From contig DEHD01000025.1 of the NCBI GenBank assembly GCA_002351725.1, positions 188,353-252,352 on the forward strand: DNA of 64,000 nucleotides. The letters run 5' to 3'. Shown here piece by piece: positions 42,587-51,284 of this stretch (positions are counted from its first letter, which is position 1; each line of letters begins with the position of its first letter). The stretch is from Prevotella sp. UBA2809 (GTDB lineage Bacteria; Bacteroidota; Bacteroidia; Bacteroidales; Bacteroidaceae). Position numbers and translations under genes: made by a program. The notes beneath the pieces were generated by a model, which saw only the letters and a list, made by a program, of their open reading frames with translations, made no database searches and had not been told where the DNA came from.

Positions 42587-45463
42587 TTAATACCATTGAA
42601 CGGCATTGGAGTAGCTGGAGCGCTTGTCGTACTTAAGCGCATCAGTAAGCGTAGACGCGTTACAACGGAATGAGAAGTTATAACTTGTATAAGGAGCAAG
42701 CACCACCGAGCACGACATATTGAAGCAGTGCAGATCGCGATTGAGCGAGGCGGTGGTCATAGAAATCTTCTTATTATCAAAGTCATAACCAGATGAGAAC
42801 GAGATGTTCCATCCGTCGCTTATGCGCACGTTTCCACTAACGTTCAGAGTCTGTGTGAACTTATATGGATAGCGCATGGTGTTATAGTTGAACTTGCTTA
42901 GTGTCTGATCCTCGCGCATGGTGATACCATAGCCGAAACTGAGGCTCCATGGCATCTGGAAGGCCATATAACCGTCTTCGTCGGTCTCAGCTTTCGAACC
43001 TTTCTTACGACTTGCGGCGTGCTTACCCTTCTCAAGGTCTTTATCTACGTTAGTCTCGACGTCAGAATCCCAATCATCGTCATCATCGTCGTCACCTCGG
43101 TTCTTGTTTTTATTCTTATCCTTGTCGACCTTCTCGCCACGCAGACGTCTAAAGAAATTAGCAACCTTCTCATTACTCAAAGTATAAGAGATGTTCTGCG
43201 ATATACCTTGGAATCGGCCGAGCTTACCGAGGCCCCAATATGTCTGATGATCAGAAACGCGTGGCACAGCACCAACACTATCGGCCTCATAGACATACGA
43301 TGCGAACACAGCACTCAGATTGAGAGTGTAGCTCTTGGTGAGCTTGAGTCGCAGAGTTGTTGAGAGGTCGCTCCAAGGACGAACCTTTGCAGCGAAGTTA
43401 TATGACATCGACATGCGGAACTCGTCGATAAGCGAAATCTTCTTGAAACCTGTAGAGTCGTCTTCGCTACGAACCTTCATCTCAAGGTTGTTAGAAAGGT
43501 CGAACGACAAACTACCTGTCTTACCCTTTCCAGGAACTCCGTAAGGACCTATCTGATATGGCGAATACTCAACCATGGTAACGTTTCCTTCAGCATCGGT
43601 CTTCTGATACTGCTCGTAGTAGCCATAGCGCGAAGCACTGAAATCAGGTGCATAGCTGAAGCTTACACTTGGGGTAACGACGTGACGGATAGCTACAATC
43701 TTATCGCCAAACAGCTTGCGACTTGGCACATACATACCGTAGAGTTTGGTAGATGCACTGAGTGAGAGATTCCAGTTGTAAACGTTATAGAATCCGCTGA
43801 GTGTATCAACAACCTCCTTCTGGTTTACAGCATCCCACGACTTATGTGTCTTGCTGAAATAAGTGCGGTCGGTAAAGTTGAACGACGGATTGAGGTTGAG
43901 ATAGCCAAACAGCACGAAGTTTCCGCTGATAGGTATCTGATGCTGCATACCGTTCTTCCAATCCTTTGAGAGCGACGAGTGCAGCAGCTTATCTTCCTTA
44001 GTAGAGATAGAGTTGCTGAAGTGACCCGTATACTGCATCGAAATCTTCTCATACCAACGCTCGGCTCCTACCCTCTTTTTACGCTTGAAGGGATAGAAAC
44101 GAGAGATAGAGATATTTAGATCGGGCAGTGTGAGCGATATTGTAGAATCGCGCATATTCTGGTTCAAGTTGGTAGAAGAGCTAAGCGTCATTCCGAGACT
44201 TGAGAATGTGGTGCTCCACGATACCGAAGATGTGCGCGTAGACTGAGTTAGAGCCTGCGGATTGTACATCGACGAAAGATTATTGCGCTCGTAGCTTGAT
44301 GTGGCGAAGTTTACGCTTGCCGACAGCTGCGAGTATGGGTTGGCTTTTGAATCCTGACGATGGCTCCACTGAATCTTGAAGCTGGTCTGCTTTGAGTAGT
44401 CAGGCATATTCTTTTCGCCGTTGATAGTGTTCTGATAGCTGGCCATAAACGAACCGCTGTACTTATAGCGTTTGCGGTAGTTAGAGGCGGCAGATAGTCC
44501 CCATGATCCTTTTGTATATATCTCACCAATCAGTTTGAGATCCATCTTATCATTAATGGCAAAGTAGTATCCACCATCGCGCAGATAGAAACCACGCTCG
44601 GTCTCATCACCATATGTTGGCATGATGAGTCCGCTTGAATAGCTCTTTGTAAAGGGGAAGAATCCGTATGGAATAGCCAATGGCAGAGGCACATCAGCAA
44701 CTACAAGATATGTAGGTCCGAACACCACATCCTTACCAGGGCGCACCTTGGCACGCGACATGGCAAGATAGAAATCAGGATGAGGATCATCGCAAGTGGT
44801 GTAACGTCCGTGCTGCAGGAACATCTCGCCATCAGCACCACGTTTTGACAGCTCACTGGTAAGGAATCCCTCCTGCTGCTGAGTATAAACGCTGCTAATC
44901 AAACCTTTCTTCGTTTTGAAGTTAAAGGCCATGGTATCGCTCTCGTACTGATCGCTACCCATCTTGAAGACAGGGGTTCCGTAAAGTTCCATCTTGCTTG
45001 AATCCATGCTACCAGTAGCGTGAACCAAACTGCTGTCAAGACTCATATAAATCTGATCGCTGGCCAAGTCCATGTTCTGATACTTAACCTTAGAGTCGCC
45101 ATAAAGGTGAGCCAAACCGGTTGCAGCCTCGTATGTAAGCGAGTCTTCTGCCGAATACTCTACAGGCGAGTCGATACCATTTTTGCGGCTCTTGTTGATG
45201 CTATCCTTAGCCAACGAATCGTCGACGGCCTTGTTATGACGGAATATTGCGAGTTCGATAGAATCCATTGAGAGAGTATCCTTAGATGCAACGACCTTGA
45301 TGGTATCTGGAGTGATGACACTTTCAGTAGCGATGCTATCCTTGTGGATACTATCATTAACTTCCGAGCCCTTCATGACCCCGGAAACCATTTTCATTGG
45401 CACCTCCGCCATTACCAAAAGGATGACGAAAGTGAACACAATCAATACTGATTTTCTTTTCAC
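42587..45463 (-). CDS. lptD: LptD/OstA-like outer-membrane assembly protein
   Basis: The 958-residue protein starts at GTG 45463 with a hydrophobic leader. Residues about 95-240 match the OstA/LptA beta-jellyroll (L-T-Y-E-A-A-T-G-L-A-H-L-Y-G-D-S, then T-M-A-F-N-F-K-T-K-K-G). The rest is a large barrel rich in aromatic alternation and Ser/Tyr. A low-complexity Asp/Lys insertion (R-G-D-D-D-D-D-D-D-W) near 790-830 is unusual and likely a surface loop. It should insert lipopolysaccharide in the outer membrane. The usual LptD cysteines are not obvious, as in other Bacteroidetes. Confidence 0.85.
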   Translation of the reverse strand: MKRKSVLIVFTFVILLVMAEVPMKMVSGVMKGSEVNDSIHKDSIATESVITPDTIKVVASKDTLSMDSIELAIFRHNKAVDDSLAKDSINKSRKNGIDSPVEYSAEDSLTYEAATGLAHLYGDSKVKYQNMDLASDQIYMSLDSSLVHATGSMDSSKMELYGTPVFKMGSDQYESDTMAFNFKTKKGLISSVYTQQQEGFLTSELSKRGADGEMFLQHGRYTTCDDPHPDFYLAMSRAKVRPGKDVVFGPTYLVVADVPLPLAIPYGFFPFTKSYSSGLIMPTYGDETERGFYLRDGGYYFAINDKMDLKLIGEIYTKGSWGLSAASNYRKRYKYSGSFMASYQNTINGEKNMPDYSKQTSFKIQWSHRQDSKANPYSQLSASVNFATSSYERNNLSSMYNPQALTQSTRTSSVSWSTTFSSLGMTLSSSTNLNQNMRDSTISLTLPDLNISISRFYPFKRKKRVGAERWYEKISMQYTGHFSNSISTKEDKLLHSSLSKDWKNGMQHQIPISGNFVLFGYLNLNPSFNFTDRTYFSKTHKSWDAVNQKEVVDTLSGFYNVYNWNLSLSASTKLYGMYVPSRKLFGDKIVAIRHVVTPSVSFSYAPDFSASRYGYYEQYQKTDAEGNVTMVEYSPYQIGPYGVPGKGKTGSLSFDLSNNLEMKVRSEDDSTGFKKISLIDEFRMSMSYNFAAKVRPWSDLSTTLRLKLTKSYTLNLSAVFASYVYEADSVGAVPRVSDHQTYWGLGKLGRFQGISQNISYTLSNEKVANFFRRLRGEKVDKDKNKNKNRGDDDDDDDWDSDVETNVDKDLEKGKHAASRKKGSKAETDEDGYMAFQMPWSLSFGYGITMREDQTLSKFNYNTMRYPYKFTQTLNVSGNVRISDGWNISFSSGYDFDNKKISMTTASLNRDLHCFNMSCSVVLAPYTSYNFSFRCNASTLTDALKYDKRSSYSNAVQWY

Positions 45464-45534
45464 GGCTGCAAAATTACTAATAATTCTGCGATTTCCGCTA
45501 TAGATTAACAGAGATTATCACAAAATTTTTGCCT

Positions 45535-46074
45535 TTATTCAAACAAATCAACCCATTTTAGGAATTTTCGCACTCCTTCGGGACCAAATTTCTCTAAACT
45601 CTGCGCTGTTTCTACCACCGTACGTTCGCGGTCGACATGTGATTTGGAGTAGAATTTATCGGCATAACATACCACCTGCTCCTCAAGTGTTTCTGGCTCA
45701 TACGTGCGGTCGAGAGGCAGAGGCAGATGCTGTTGTTCTATCTGCTGTTTGGTGAGACCTGTTCCTGTATGGCGCTCGCACACCTGCGCATGACGAACAA
45801 ATCCCTCTTCACGCAGTATCTGTCCACCAATATATCCGTGACAGATGTAAGGTTCGGTGCCAGTACACTGAATGCTTGGTGCATTGCAGCGGAAGATACC
45901 GATGTCGTGCAACATTGCAGCCTCCTCAAGAAACTCCTTATCCAAAGGCAATTCCGGATGTTTTTTGGCGATAAGCAAACACCTATCAGCCACCTGACGT
46001 GAGTGAACCAAGAGAAGTCTCTTCAGCTCATTATCCTCAGGATAATATCGATTAATTATCGATTGGTAGTCCAT
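45535..46074 (-). CDS. HD-domain hydrolase
   Basis: Taken from ATG 46074 (M-D-Y-Q-S-I-I) the protein has 179 residues; a GTG at 46092 would extend into a repeat element and is not credible. The HD motif is A-M-L-H-D-I-G-I-F near residue 62; other His residues (V-H-S-R-Q-V, I-C-H-G, C-E-R-H-T-G) complete the metal site pattern. It is probably a phosphohydrolase; the substrate is unknown. The gene begins 13 bases from the inverted repeat at 46088-46177. Confidence 0.82.
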   Translation of the reverse strand: MDYQSIINRYYPEDNELKRLLLVHSRQVADRCLLIAKKHPELPLDKEFLEEAAMLHDIGIFRCNAPSIQCTGTEPYICHGYIGGQILREEGFVRHAQVCERHTGTGLTKQQIEQQHLPLPLDRTYEPETLEEQVVCYADKFYSKSHVDRERTVVETAQSLEKFGPEGVRKFLKWVDLFE

Positions 46075-46087
46075 ATGAAAATAATTT

Positions 46088-46177
46088 GGCACGGATTAAC
46101 GCAGCTCTTTATAAGAGACACTGCTTTTTTGCTACAGCTGTGTCTTTAATAAAATTAAAGCCGTGTAAATCCGTGCC
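46088..46177. repeat. palindromic GGCACGGATTAAC element, gene-less copy A
   Basis: A 90-base element begins GGCACGGATTAACGCAGCTC and ends with the near-complement ...GCCGTGTAAATCCGTGCC. The arms also share internal CTTTAT/ATTAAAG and GAGACAC/GTGTCTT blocks, so the whole unit can fold into one long hairpin. It lies between the start of the HD gene and the stop of the carboxyltransferase gene. Its ends match those of the GxxExxY-bearing unit at 61744-62211. Confidence 0.85.
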
Positions 46178-46192
46178 TAATATAATAATTGT

Positions 46193-47974
46193 TTAAGCTT
46201 CGCGCTCGATCCAGGCGATGGTGTCACCCTGACGGATGTTCTGACCTGGCTTAACGCTGATATCTACAAGTTTGCCACCCATTGCAGCAGGAATCTCTAC
46301 AATCTCACCCCACTTTGTCTGCAGATAGCAGAATGGCTGACCTTCCTTATACTTCTGTCCGATGAATGGCTCAACGCATGGTGCAAGTACACCTTCGCCA
46401 CCAAAGCCCCACATCAGCTGACCTGCCAATGGAGACTTAACAGCATCGGCCTTGGCATGCTTAATAGCATCGATCTCTTCCTGAGAGATCTTCTGACCGC
46501 CACCAAGCTTAGCATCCTTTGCCTTCTGGATGTCAGCAAGCAGCTGCTTCTTAGCCTGACCACTCTTGAATGGACGGTACTGCTCTGGGTGCATAGCCAG
46601 CTCGAAGAGCTCCTCGTCGTCCTGTCCGTAGTCCCAACCATTCTCATCCATCTCCTTGCGGAATCCGTCGAGAGCATTCTCGAGCAGTGTGTGAGGATCG
46701 GCATCTGTGAACTTACGACCCTGCTTCTCAGCCAGCTCAACCAGCTCAGGAGCGATAGTTCCAGGAACCTTACCACTCTTACCGAGAATCATACCCCAGA
46801 TAGCGTCGTCCATCATTACATAACGACCCTTACCCTGCTCCATGGTGAGGAGGTTCATCAGAGCGATGTTCTTAGTGTACTGAGAGAATGGAGTTACCAA
46901 TGGGGGATATCCTACCTTAGGCCATACGTACTCAACCTCGTTGAAGAGCTTAACAAGCATATCGTCCATTGTGAGAGCACCCTCACCCTTCTTCTCGCGC
47001 TCCTTGTTGATCATCTTCTGGATAGGACCAAGATCGGCCATCATAGAACCCATCATACCACCAGGCAGACCGCAACCAAGCAGCAGTGAAGACATGTGCT
47101 TGTTAGCAGGATTGATGAAGCAACCCAACCAGTCGTCGATGAACTCCTGAGTGAGTGTGCGAGCCTGCATATAAGCGTTCATATCAAGATCGGCCACCTC
47201 GAAGCCCTCGTTCTTCAGCATAGAACGAACTGAGATGATATCTGGGTGAACCTTACCCCATGACAGAGGCTCGATAGCTGTATCGATTACATCGGCACCA
47301 TTGTTACAAACTTCAAGGATAGAAGCCATTGATAGACCAGGACCAGAGTGACCATGATACTGAATGATGATGTCAGGATGCTTTGTCTTGATAGCCTTGG
47401 TGAGCTTACCCAGCATAGCTGGCTGACCAATACCGGCCATATCCTTAAGACAGATTTCCTCTGCACCGGCAGCGATTACCTCGTCAGCGATAGCTGCGTA
47501 GTACTCTACGGTGTGAACAGGTGATGTGGTGATACACAGAGTAGCCTGTGGCGTCATTCCACCTTCCTTAGCCCACTTAATACTTGGAATGATGTTACGG
47601 GTATCATTGAGTCCGCAGAAGATACGAGTGATATCTACACCCTGAGCGTGCTTAACCTTATACATCAGTGCACGAACATCATCGGGTACAGGATACATAC
47701 GGAGTGCGTTGAGACCACGGTCGAGCATGTGTGTCTTGATGCCTACCTCATTGAATGGCTTACAGAAAGCACGAACAGCGAGGTTAGGATTCTCACCAGC
47801 CATCAGGTTTACCTGCTCAAAGGCTCCACCGTTGGTTTCTACTCGGGCGAAACAGCCCATATCGATGATAGCAGGGGCGATGCGTTCCAGCTGGTCTTTA
47901 CGAGGCTGAAACTTACCAGAACTCTGCCACATGTCTCTGTAAACGAGACTGAATTGGATCTTCTTTTTTGCCAT
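46193..47974 (-). CDS. oxaloacetate/pyruvate carboxyltransferase alpha-subunit-like protein with degenerate biotinyl domain
   Basis: The 593-residue protein has an HMGL-type TIM barrel (residues 1-300) with R-D at 13-14, carboxylated-Lys motif C-L-K-D-M-A-G and metal ligands in Y-H-G-H-S-G-P-G. A conserved carboxylase domain (about 300-480) and a C-terminal barrel-sandwich domain (about 520-593) follow. The biotin site, normally A-M-K-M, reads Q-T-K-W in the matching position, so biotinylation is doubtful. It may pair with separate biotin-carrier and membrane decarboxylase subunits elsewhere. No partner genes are adjacent. Confidence 0.82.
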   Translation of the reverse strand: MAKKKIQFSLVYRDMWQSSGKFQPRKDQLERIAPAIIDMGCFARVETNGGAFEQVNLMAGENPNLAVRAFCKPFNEVGIKTHMLDRGLNALRMYPVPDDVRALMYKVKHAQGVDITRIFCGLNDTRNIIPSIKWAKEGGMTPQATLCITTSPVHTVEYYAAIADEVIAAGAEEICLKDMAGIGQPAMLGKLTKAIKTKHPDIIIQYHGHSGPGLSMASILEVCNNGADVIDTAIEPLSWGKVHPDIISVRSMLKNEGFEVADLDMNAYMQARTLTQEFIDDWLGCFINPANKHMSSLLLGCGLPGGMMGSMMADLGPIQKMINKEREKKGEGALTMDDMLVKLFNEVEYVWPKVGYPPLVTPFSQYTKNIALMNLLTMEQGKGRYVMMDDAIWGMILGKSGKVPGTIAPELVELAEKQGRKFTDADPHTLLENALDGFRKEMDENGWDYGQDDEELFELAMHPEQYRPFKSGQAKKQLLADIQKAKDAKLGGGQKISQEEIDAIKHAKADAVKSPLAGQLMWGFGGEGVLAPCVEPFIGQKYKEGQPFCYLQTKWGEIVEIPAAMGGKLVDISVKPGQNIRQGDTIAWIEREA

Positions 47975-48618
47975 ATTTTTCTAGCTATTTTTCAAAATTT
48001 GAATGCAAATATAGCACTTTTTTCGCACATAGCGGTATTATTACCAATATTTTTATGTTTTTTAGTTATTCTTTTTCTTTCGTCACCGAAAGAAGAAGAA
48101 TCAAAAAGAAAGGTGCGAAAACGTCCTGAGCTCAGAGGCCGGATGTAATATTATCGTAATCATTCGATGAACTCGCTACGCTCAAACAGCATCTCATGTC
48201 GATTTGCTTGTCTCGCTACGCGATACAAGAATCGAAGAAGATTCCGATAATAGTACATCCTATAAATACCTCTTCGTGCGGAATGTTTTCGAGGAGTCTA
48301 ACGACGAAGAAAATATGGAGCACCGTGCGGTTACGAGCTTGCTCGCTTCGCTTGTCGAAGAATGTTTTCGAGGAGTCTAGCGACATAGTAACTAGAGAAA
48401 AAGAAATTGTTCTGAAAAAACATTCCGCACGAGGAGGTCTTTAGAGATTGTACTATTTTGAGAATCTTCTTCGATTCTTGTATCGCGTAGCGAGACAAGC
48501 AAATCGACATGAGATGCTGTCTGAGCGAAGCGAGTTCATCGAATGATTCTTAAAATAGCGCAATCGGCCTCCGAGCCAGGACGTTTTTCAGAACATTTCT
48601 TTTTCGACCTTCACACTC
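47975..48618. other. 644-base intergenic region dominated by a large palindrome
   Basis: No credible gene is found here: the best frame (48196-48444) is a by-product of repeat sequence without homology or a start context. The first 120 bases are A/T-rich and should hold the carboxyltransferase promoter; the remainder is the inverted-repeat element at 48103-48606. Confidence 0.8.
48103..48606. mobile_element. ~500-bp palindromic, MITE-like composite element
   Basis: The left arm (48103-48292) and right arm (48412-48606) are reverse complements; the central ~80 bases differ at only about two positions. The right unit is bounded by its own inverted ends, GAAAAAGAAATTGTTCTGAAAA (48396 on) and the complement of GAAAAAGAAATGTTCTGAAAA (ending 48606). 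The spacer carries a 24-base direct duplicate of GAATGTTTTCGAGGAGTCTA at 48281 and 48360. No transposase is encoded, so it looks like two non-autonomous units joined head to head. Confidence 0.7.
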
Positions 48619-49080
48619 TTACTTGAACGAGTGATTCATCAATCGCTTTTCGGCGAGGGTTTCGTATTTTGTGCCGGGGCGACCGTAGTTTGCATAAGGA
48701 TAGATGCTTATACCGCCACGGGGAGTGAAAAGTCCGATAACCTCGATATACTTAGGATCCATCAACTTTACCAGATCCTTCATAATCACATTTACACAAT
48801 CCTCGTGGAAATCACCATGATTGCGGAAACTGAACAGATACAGCTTCAGACTCTTACTCTCAACCATTCTCTCGCCTGGAATATACATAATCTTAATCTC
48901 AGCGAAATCAGGCTGACCCGTAATAGGACAAAGCGATGTGAACTCAGGACAGTTAAACTGCACCCAGTAATCATTGTCGGGATGCTTGTTGACAAACGTT
49001 TCCAACACCTCAGGCGCATAATCGCTCTTGTACTCTGTTTTCTTACCCAGCGCCTGCAATCCTTCTACCTCTCTGTTCAT
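48619..49080 (-). CDS. queF: preQ0 (7-cyano-7-deazaguanine) reductase QueF
   Basis: From ATG 49080 (M-N-R-E-V-E-G) the protein has 153 residues; the ATG at 49086 lies in the last unit of a heptamer array and is less likely. It is the short (YkvM) type: nucleophile Cys51 in S-L-C-P-I-T-G-Q-P-D-F, E-S-K-S-L-K-L-Y-L near 84 and H-G-D-F-H-E-D near 97. It makes preQ1 for queuosine tRNA modification with NADPH. It is downstream of the yhhQ transporter, which is controlled by a preQ1 riboswitch, so both are likely repressed by preQ1. Confidence 0.95.
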   Translation of the reverse strand: MNREVEGLQALGKKTEYKSDYAPEVLETFVNKHPDNDYWVQFNCPEFTSLCPITGQPDFAEIKIMYIPGERMVESKSLKLYLFSFRNHGDFHEDCVNVIMKDLVKLMDPKYIEVIGLFTPRGGISIYPYANYGRPGTKYETLAEKRLMNHSFK

Positions 49081-49113
49081 AAACATTAAACATTAAAGAT
49101 TAAACATTAAACG
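49081..49113. repeat. AAACATT heptamer array between yhhQ and queF
   Basis: Near-perfect 7-base units (AAACATT, AAACATT, AAAGATT, AAACATT, AAACGTT) fill the entire gap between the yhhQ stop and the queF ATG. On the transcribed strand the unit reads AATGTTT and contains ATG triplets. Confidence 0.9.
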
Positions 49114-49809
49114 TTAAAGTTCTTTGACTTTAAAGATGTTGTATGCCACATTCAAATCGTACACATCCTCGTGGTCGTGCTTCTTGGTGAAGTTTACCAC
49201 ACGGATGGTTACAGGAAGCGCTACGATTTCGTAGAGCGTCTTGAGTGTTACCTGCGTGATGACCAGCGATGGCATCTCCTCCCAGGGAATGACACCACCG
49301 AGTGCCAACGGGAAGAAAATAATCGAGTCGGTAAGCTCGCCAAAGATGGTACTCATCACCGCACGCAGCGAGAAGTTCTTACCCTCAGAGTTAAGCTTCA
49401 TCTTACTCATCACATAGGCATTCACAAACGATCCAGCCAGGAAGGCAATGAACGATGCACCGGCGATACGAGGCGCCAGACCGAAGATCTGATGGAATCC
49501 CTCCTCACCATGCCAGTAAGGTGCACCTGGAATCCAGTCTGCCACGGCACCAAACACCACAAACATAAAGTTCATGGCAAAGCCAAGCCAGATGAGCAGT
49601 CGGGTGCGACGGTATCCCCACACCTCACAAACCACATCGTTGATGATGTAACTAACAGGGAACACAATCAAACCAGCCGTCATGTTAGCAGGTCCGAACG
49701 AAATCTGTTTTGTCTCCAACACGTTTGCCGTAATCAGGCATACGCAAAACAGTGTGCCGAAAAGCATGAACAGCACACTAATCTTCTGATTTTCTTTAAT
49801 TTTCTCCAT
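49114..49809 (-). CDS. yhhQ: queuosine precursor transporter, YhhQ (VUT) family
   Basis: This 231-residue membrane protein has about six to seven helices. Family features: N-V-L-E-T-K in the first third, P-V-S-Y-I-I-N-D-V-V-C-E-V-W-G-Y, and F-G-E-L-T-D-S-I-I-F-F-P in the second half. It imports preQ0/preQ1-like precursors. It is preceded by a preQ1-I riboswitch whose tail ends at the start codon and followed by queF, which gives independent support. Confidence 0.93.
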   Translation of the reverse strand: MEKIKENQKISVLFMLFGTLFCVCLITANVLETKQISFGPANMTAGLIVFPVSYIINDVVCEVWGYRRTRLLIWLGFAMNFMFVVFGAVADWIPGAPYWHGEEGFHQIFGLAPRIAGASFIAFLAGSFVNAYVMSKMKLNSEGKNFSLRAVMSTIFGELTDSIIFFPLALGGVIPWEEMPSLVITQVTLKTLYEIVALPVTIRVVNFTKKHDHEDVYDLNVAYNIFKVKEL

Positions 49810-49812
49810 TTT

Positions 49813-49847
49813 CTTGTTTTTTTAAAGGGGGTGTTCAAGTACCCCTG
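49813..49847 (-). promoter_or_regulatory. preQ1-I riboswitch (translational)
   Basis: On minus, P1 A-GGGG / CCCC-T (49846-49842 with 49830-49826) encloses TACTTGAACAC, with the ligand-contacting C at 49831, and is followed by CTTTAAAAAAACAAG. The pseudoknot pairs TTG (49838-49836) with CAA (49816-49814); the Bacillus queC aptamer has UAG/CUA there, so the pairing is kept by a compensatory change. The A-rich tail runs to within four bases of the yhhQ ATG, so ligand binding should hide the ribosome site. Confidence 0.85.
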
Positions 49848-49854
49848 TTATCCA

Positions 49855-50847
49855 TTATAGTAGATATAGCAACCACGCCATGTATCCCACGAAGGTAAGT
49901 ATCAATACCCATCCCTCGCGTCGCGATACGTAATACTTGGTGATGGCGAAGAGCCACATCAAACCAATACTAATCAACATCGTCATCAAGTCGACGATAG
50001 TGATACCCATGATGCGCAGAGGATGAATCACTGCAGTAACACCGAGTATCAACAGAATGTTAAACACGTTCGAGCCAATGACATTACCAATCGCGATGGC
50101 CGAACGACCTTTGTAAGCAGCAACTACACTGGTGGCCAACTCGGGTAGCGATGTACCTCCAGCCACAATGGTGAGTCCTACAATACTCTGGCGGATACCG
50201 AAACGATGAGCCACATAGGTAGCTGAATCGACAAACAGATTACTACCGCCTATCAGACATGCCAGTCCGATAACTATCCAAGCCAGATTACGCCACAGGT
50301 GCGAGTAGTCGCGAGGCTCTTTTACCGGCTCAACGCCAAGCTCTTCCTCACGCAACTTCAACTGTCCCGAATTAATAGCCATGCGGAAGGTGTAGAACAT
50401 AAATGCCAGAAAACCTACAAGCAGTATCAATCCGTCCTGACGTGTTATCTCGTTTCCCCACAAGTGAGGTGAACTCATGTCATCGAAGCACAGGATAAAA
50501 AACATCAGCGATGCTACGATGGCAAAAGGAATATCTTTCTTAACCGTGTTTGGAGCCACAGCAATAGGTGCCACGGCTGCCGAACAACCCACTATCAGCA
50601 GGGTGTTGAATATATTCGAACCAATCACGTTACCTACGGCCAGATCGGATGTACCTTTCAAGGCCGACACCAGACTGACGAACAACTCGGGAGCAGATGT
50701 ACCTGCAGCCACGATGGTGAGTCCGATAACAATCTCAGGCACACGCATGCCGCGAGCCAACGACGAGGCACCTTCAGTAAGCCTGTCGGCTCCCCAGATG
50801 ACCAGCGCCACGCCAATGATGATGAATCCGATGTTAAGTAGTGTCAT
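49855..50847 (-). CDS. CaCA-family calcium/sodium antiporter (YrbG-like)
   Basis: The 330-residue protein is an inverted repeat of two five-helix halves, each with the alpha motif: G-T-S-A-P-E-L-F-V-S near 50 with G-N-V-I-G-S-N-I-F-N-T, and G-G-T-S-L-P-E-L-A-T-S near 232 with G-N-V-I-G-S-N-V-F-N-I. It exchanges Ca2+ for Na+ or H+. It ends only 8 bases before the preQ1 riboswitch of yhhQ, so read-through would feed the riboswitch. Confidence 0.93.
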   Translation of the reverse strand: MTLLNIGFIIIGVALVIWGADRLTEGASSLARGMRVPEIVIGLTIVAAGTSAPELFVSLVSALKGTSDLAVGNVIGSNIFNTLLIVGCSAAVAPIAVAPNTVKKDIPFAIVASLMFFILCFDDMSSPHLWGNEITRQDGLILLVGFLAFMFYTFRMAINSGQLKLREEELGVEPVKEPRDYSHLWRNLAWIVIGLACLIGGSNLFVDSATYVAHRFGIRQSIVGLTIVAGGTSLPELATSVVAAYKGRSAIAIGNVIGSNVFNILLILGVTAVIHPLRIMGITIVDLMTMLISIGLMWLFAITKYYVSRREGWVLILTFVGYMAWLLYLL

Positions 50848-50864
50848 AACCTTTTCTATGTTTT

Positions 50865-51245
50865 TTACTCCATTTCGCTAATAAACGCATCGAGACTGCG
50901 GCGGTCTTTCTTTGTGGGGCGACCAGTACCGCGTGCACGATCCACGAATCCGCTAATGCGGGTCATCTCAAGTAGTTCATACTGCTCGGGAGCAGTCACA
51001 TTCTCGTATATCTCCGGAAGAAGTTTTGCTCCTACTCTCTGTTCGATAGTCTTCAGAATCTTGAAAGAGTATGTGATAGGCGGTTTGCGCACACTGACGG
51101 TTTCGCCAACCTTCACCATACGCGAAGGTTTAACGTTCACCCCCTCGATGGTTACGCGCCCGTTCTTACAGGCATCGGCGGCTATCGTGCGCGTCTTGAA
51201 GATTCGCGCCGCCCACAGCCATTTATCGATTCTTGCCTCTTCCAT
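50865..51245 (-). CDS. S4-domain RNA-binding protein (Hsp15-like)
   Basis: The 126-residue S4 fold begins E-E-A-R-I-D-K-W-L-W-A-A-R-I-F-K-T-R, characteristic of heat-shock protein 15 (HslR), with G-R-V-T-I-E-G-V-N-V-K-P-S following. Hsp15 recycles 50S subunits carrying stalled nascent chains in E. coli. A basic C-terminal tail is present. It is part of a minus-strand translation-related cluster with pth and L25. Confidence 0.9.
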   Translation of the reverse strand: MEEARIDKWLWAARIFKTRTIAADACKNGRVTIEGVNVKPSRMVKVGETVSVRKPPITYSFKILKTIEQRVGAKLLPEIYENVTAPEQYELLEMTRISGFVDRARGTGRPTKKDRRSLDAFISEME

Positions 51246-51284
51246 ATATTAACACCTTAATGTCACGATGTCACTTTGTCATTG

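Noticed and set aside
46075..46092. GTG start that would extend the HD protein by six residues
   Set aside because: It lies in the palindromic repeat; ATG 46074 gives the natural N-terminus.
48196..48444. 82-codon open frame inside the 48.1-48.6 kb palindrome
   Set aside because: Its sequence is produced by the inverted repeat, and a similar frame would arise on the other strand; no homology or start signal.
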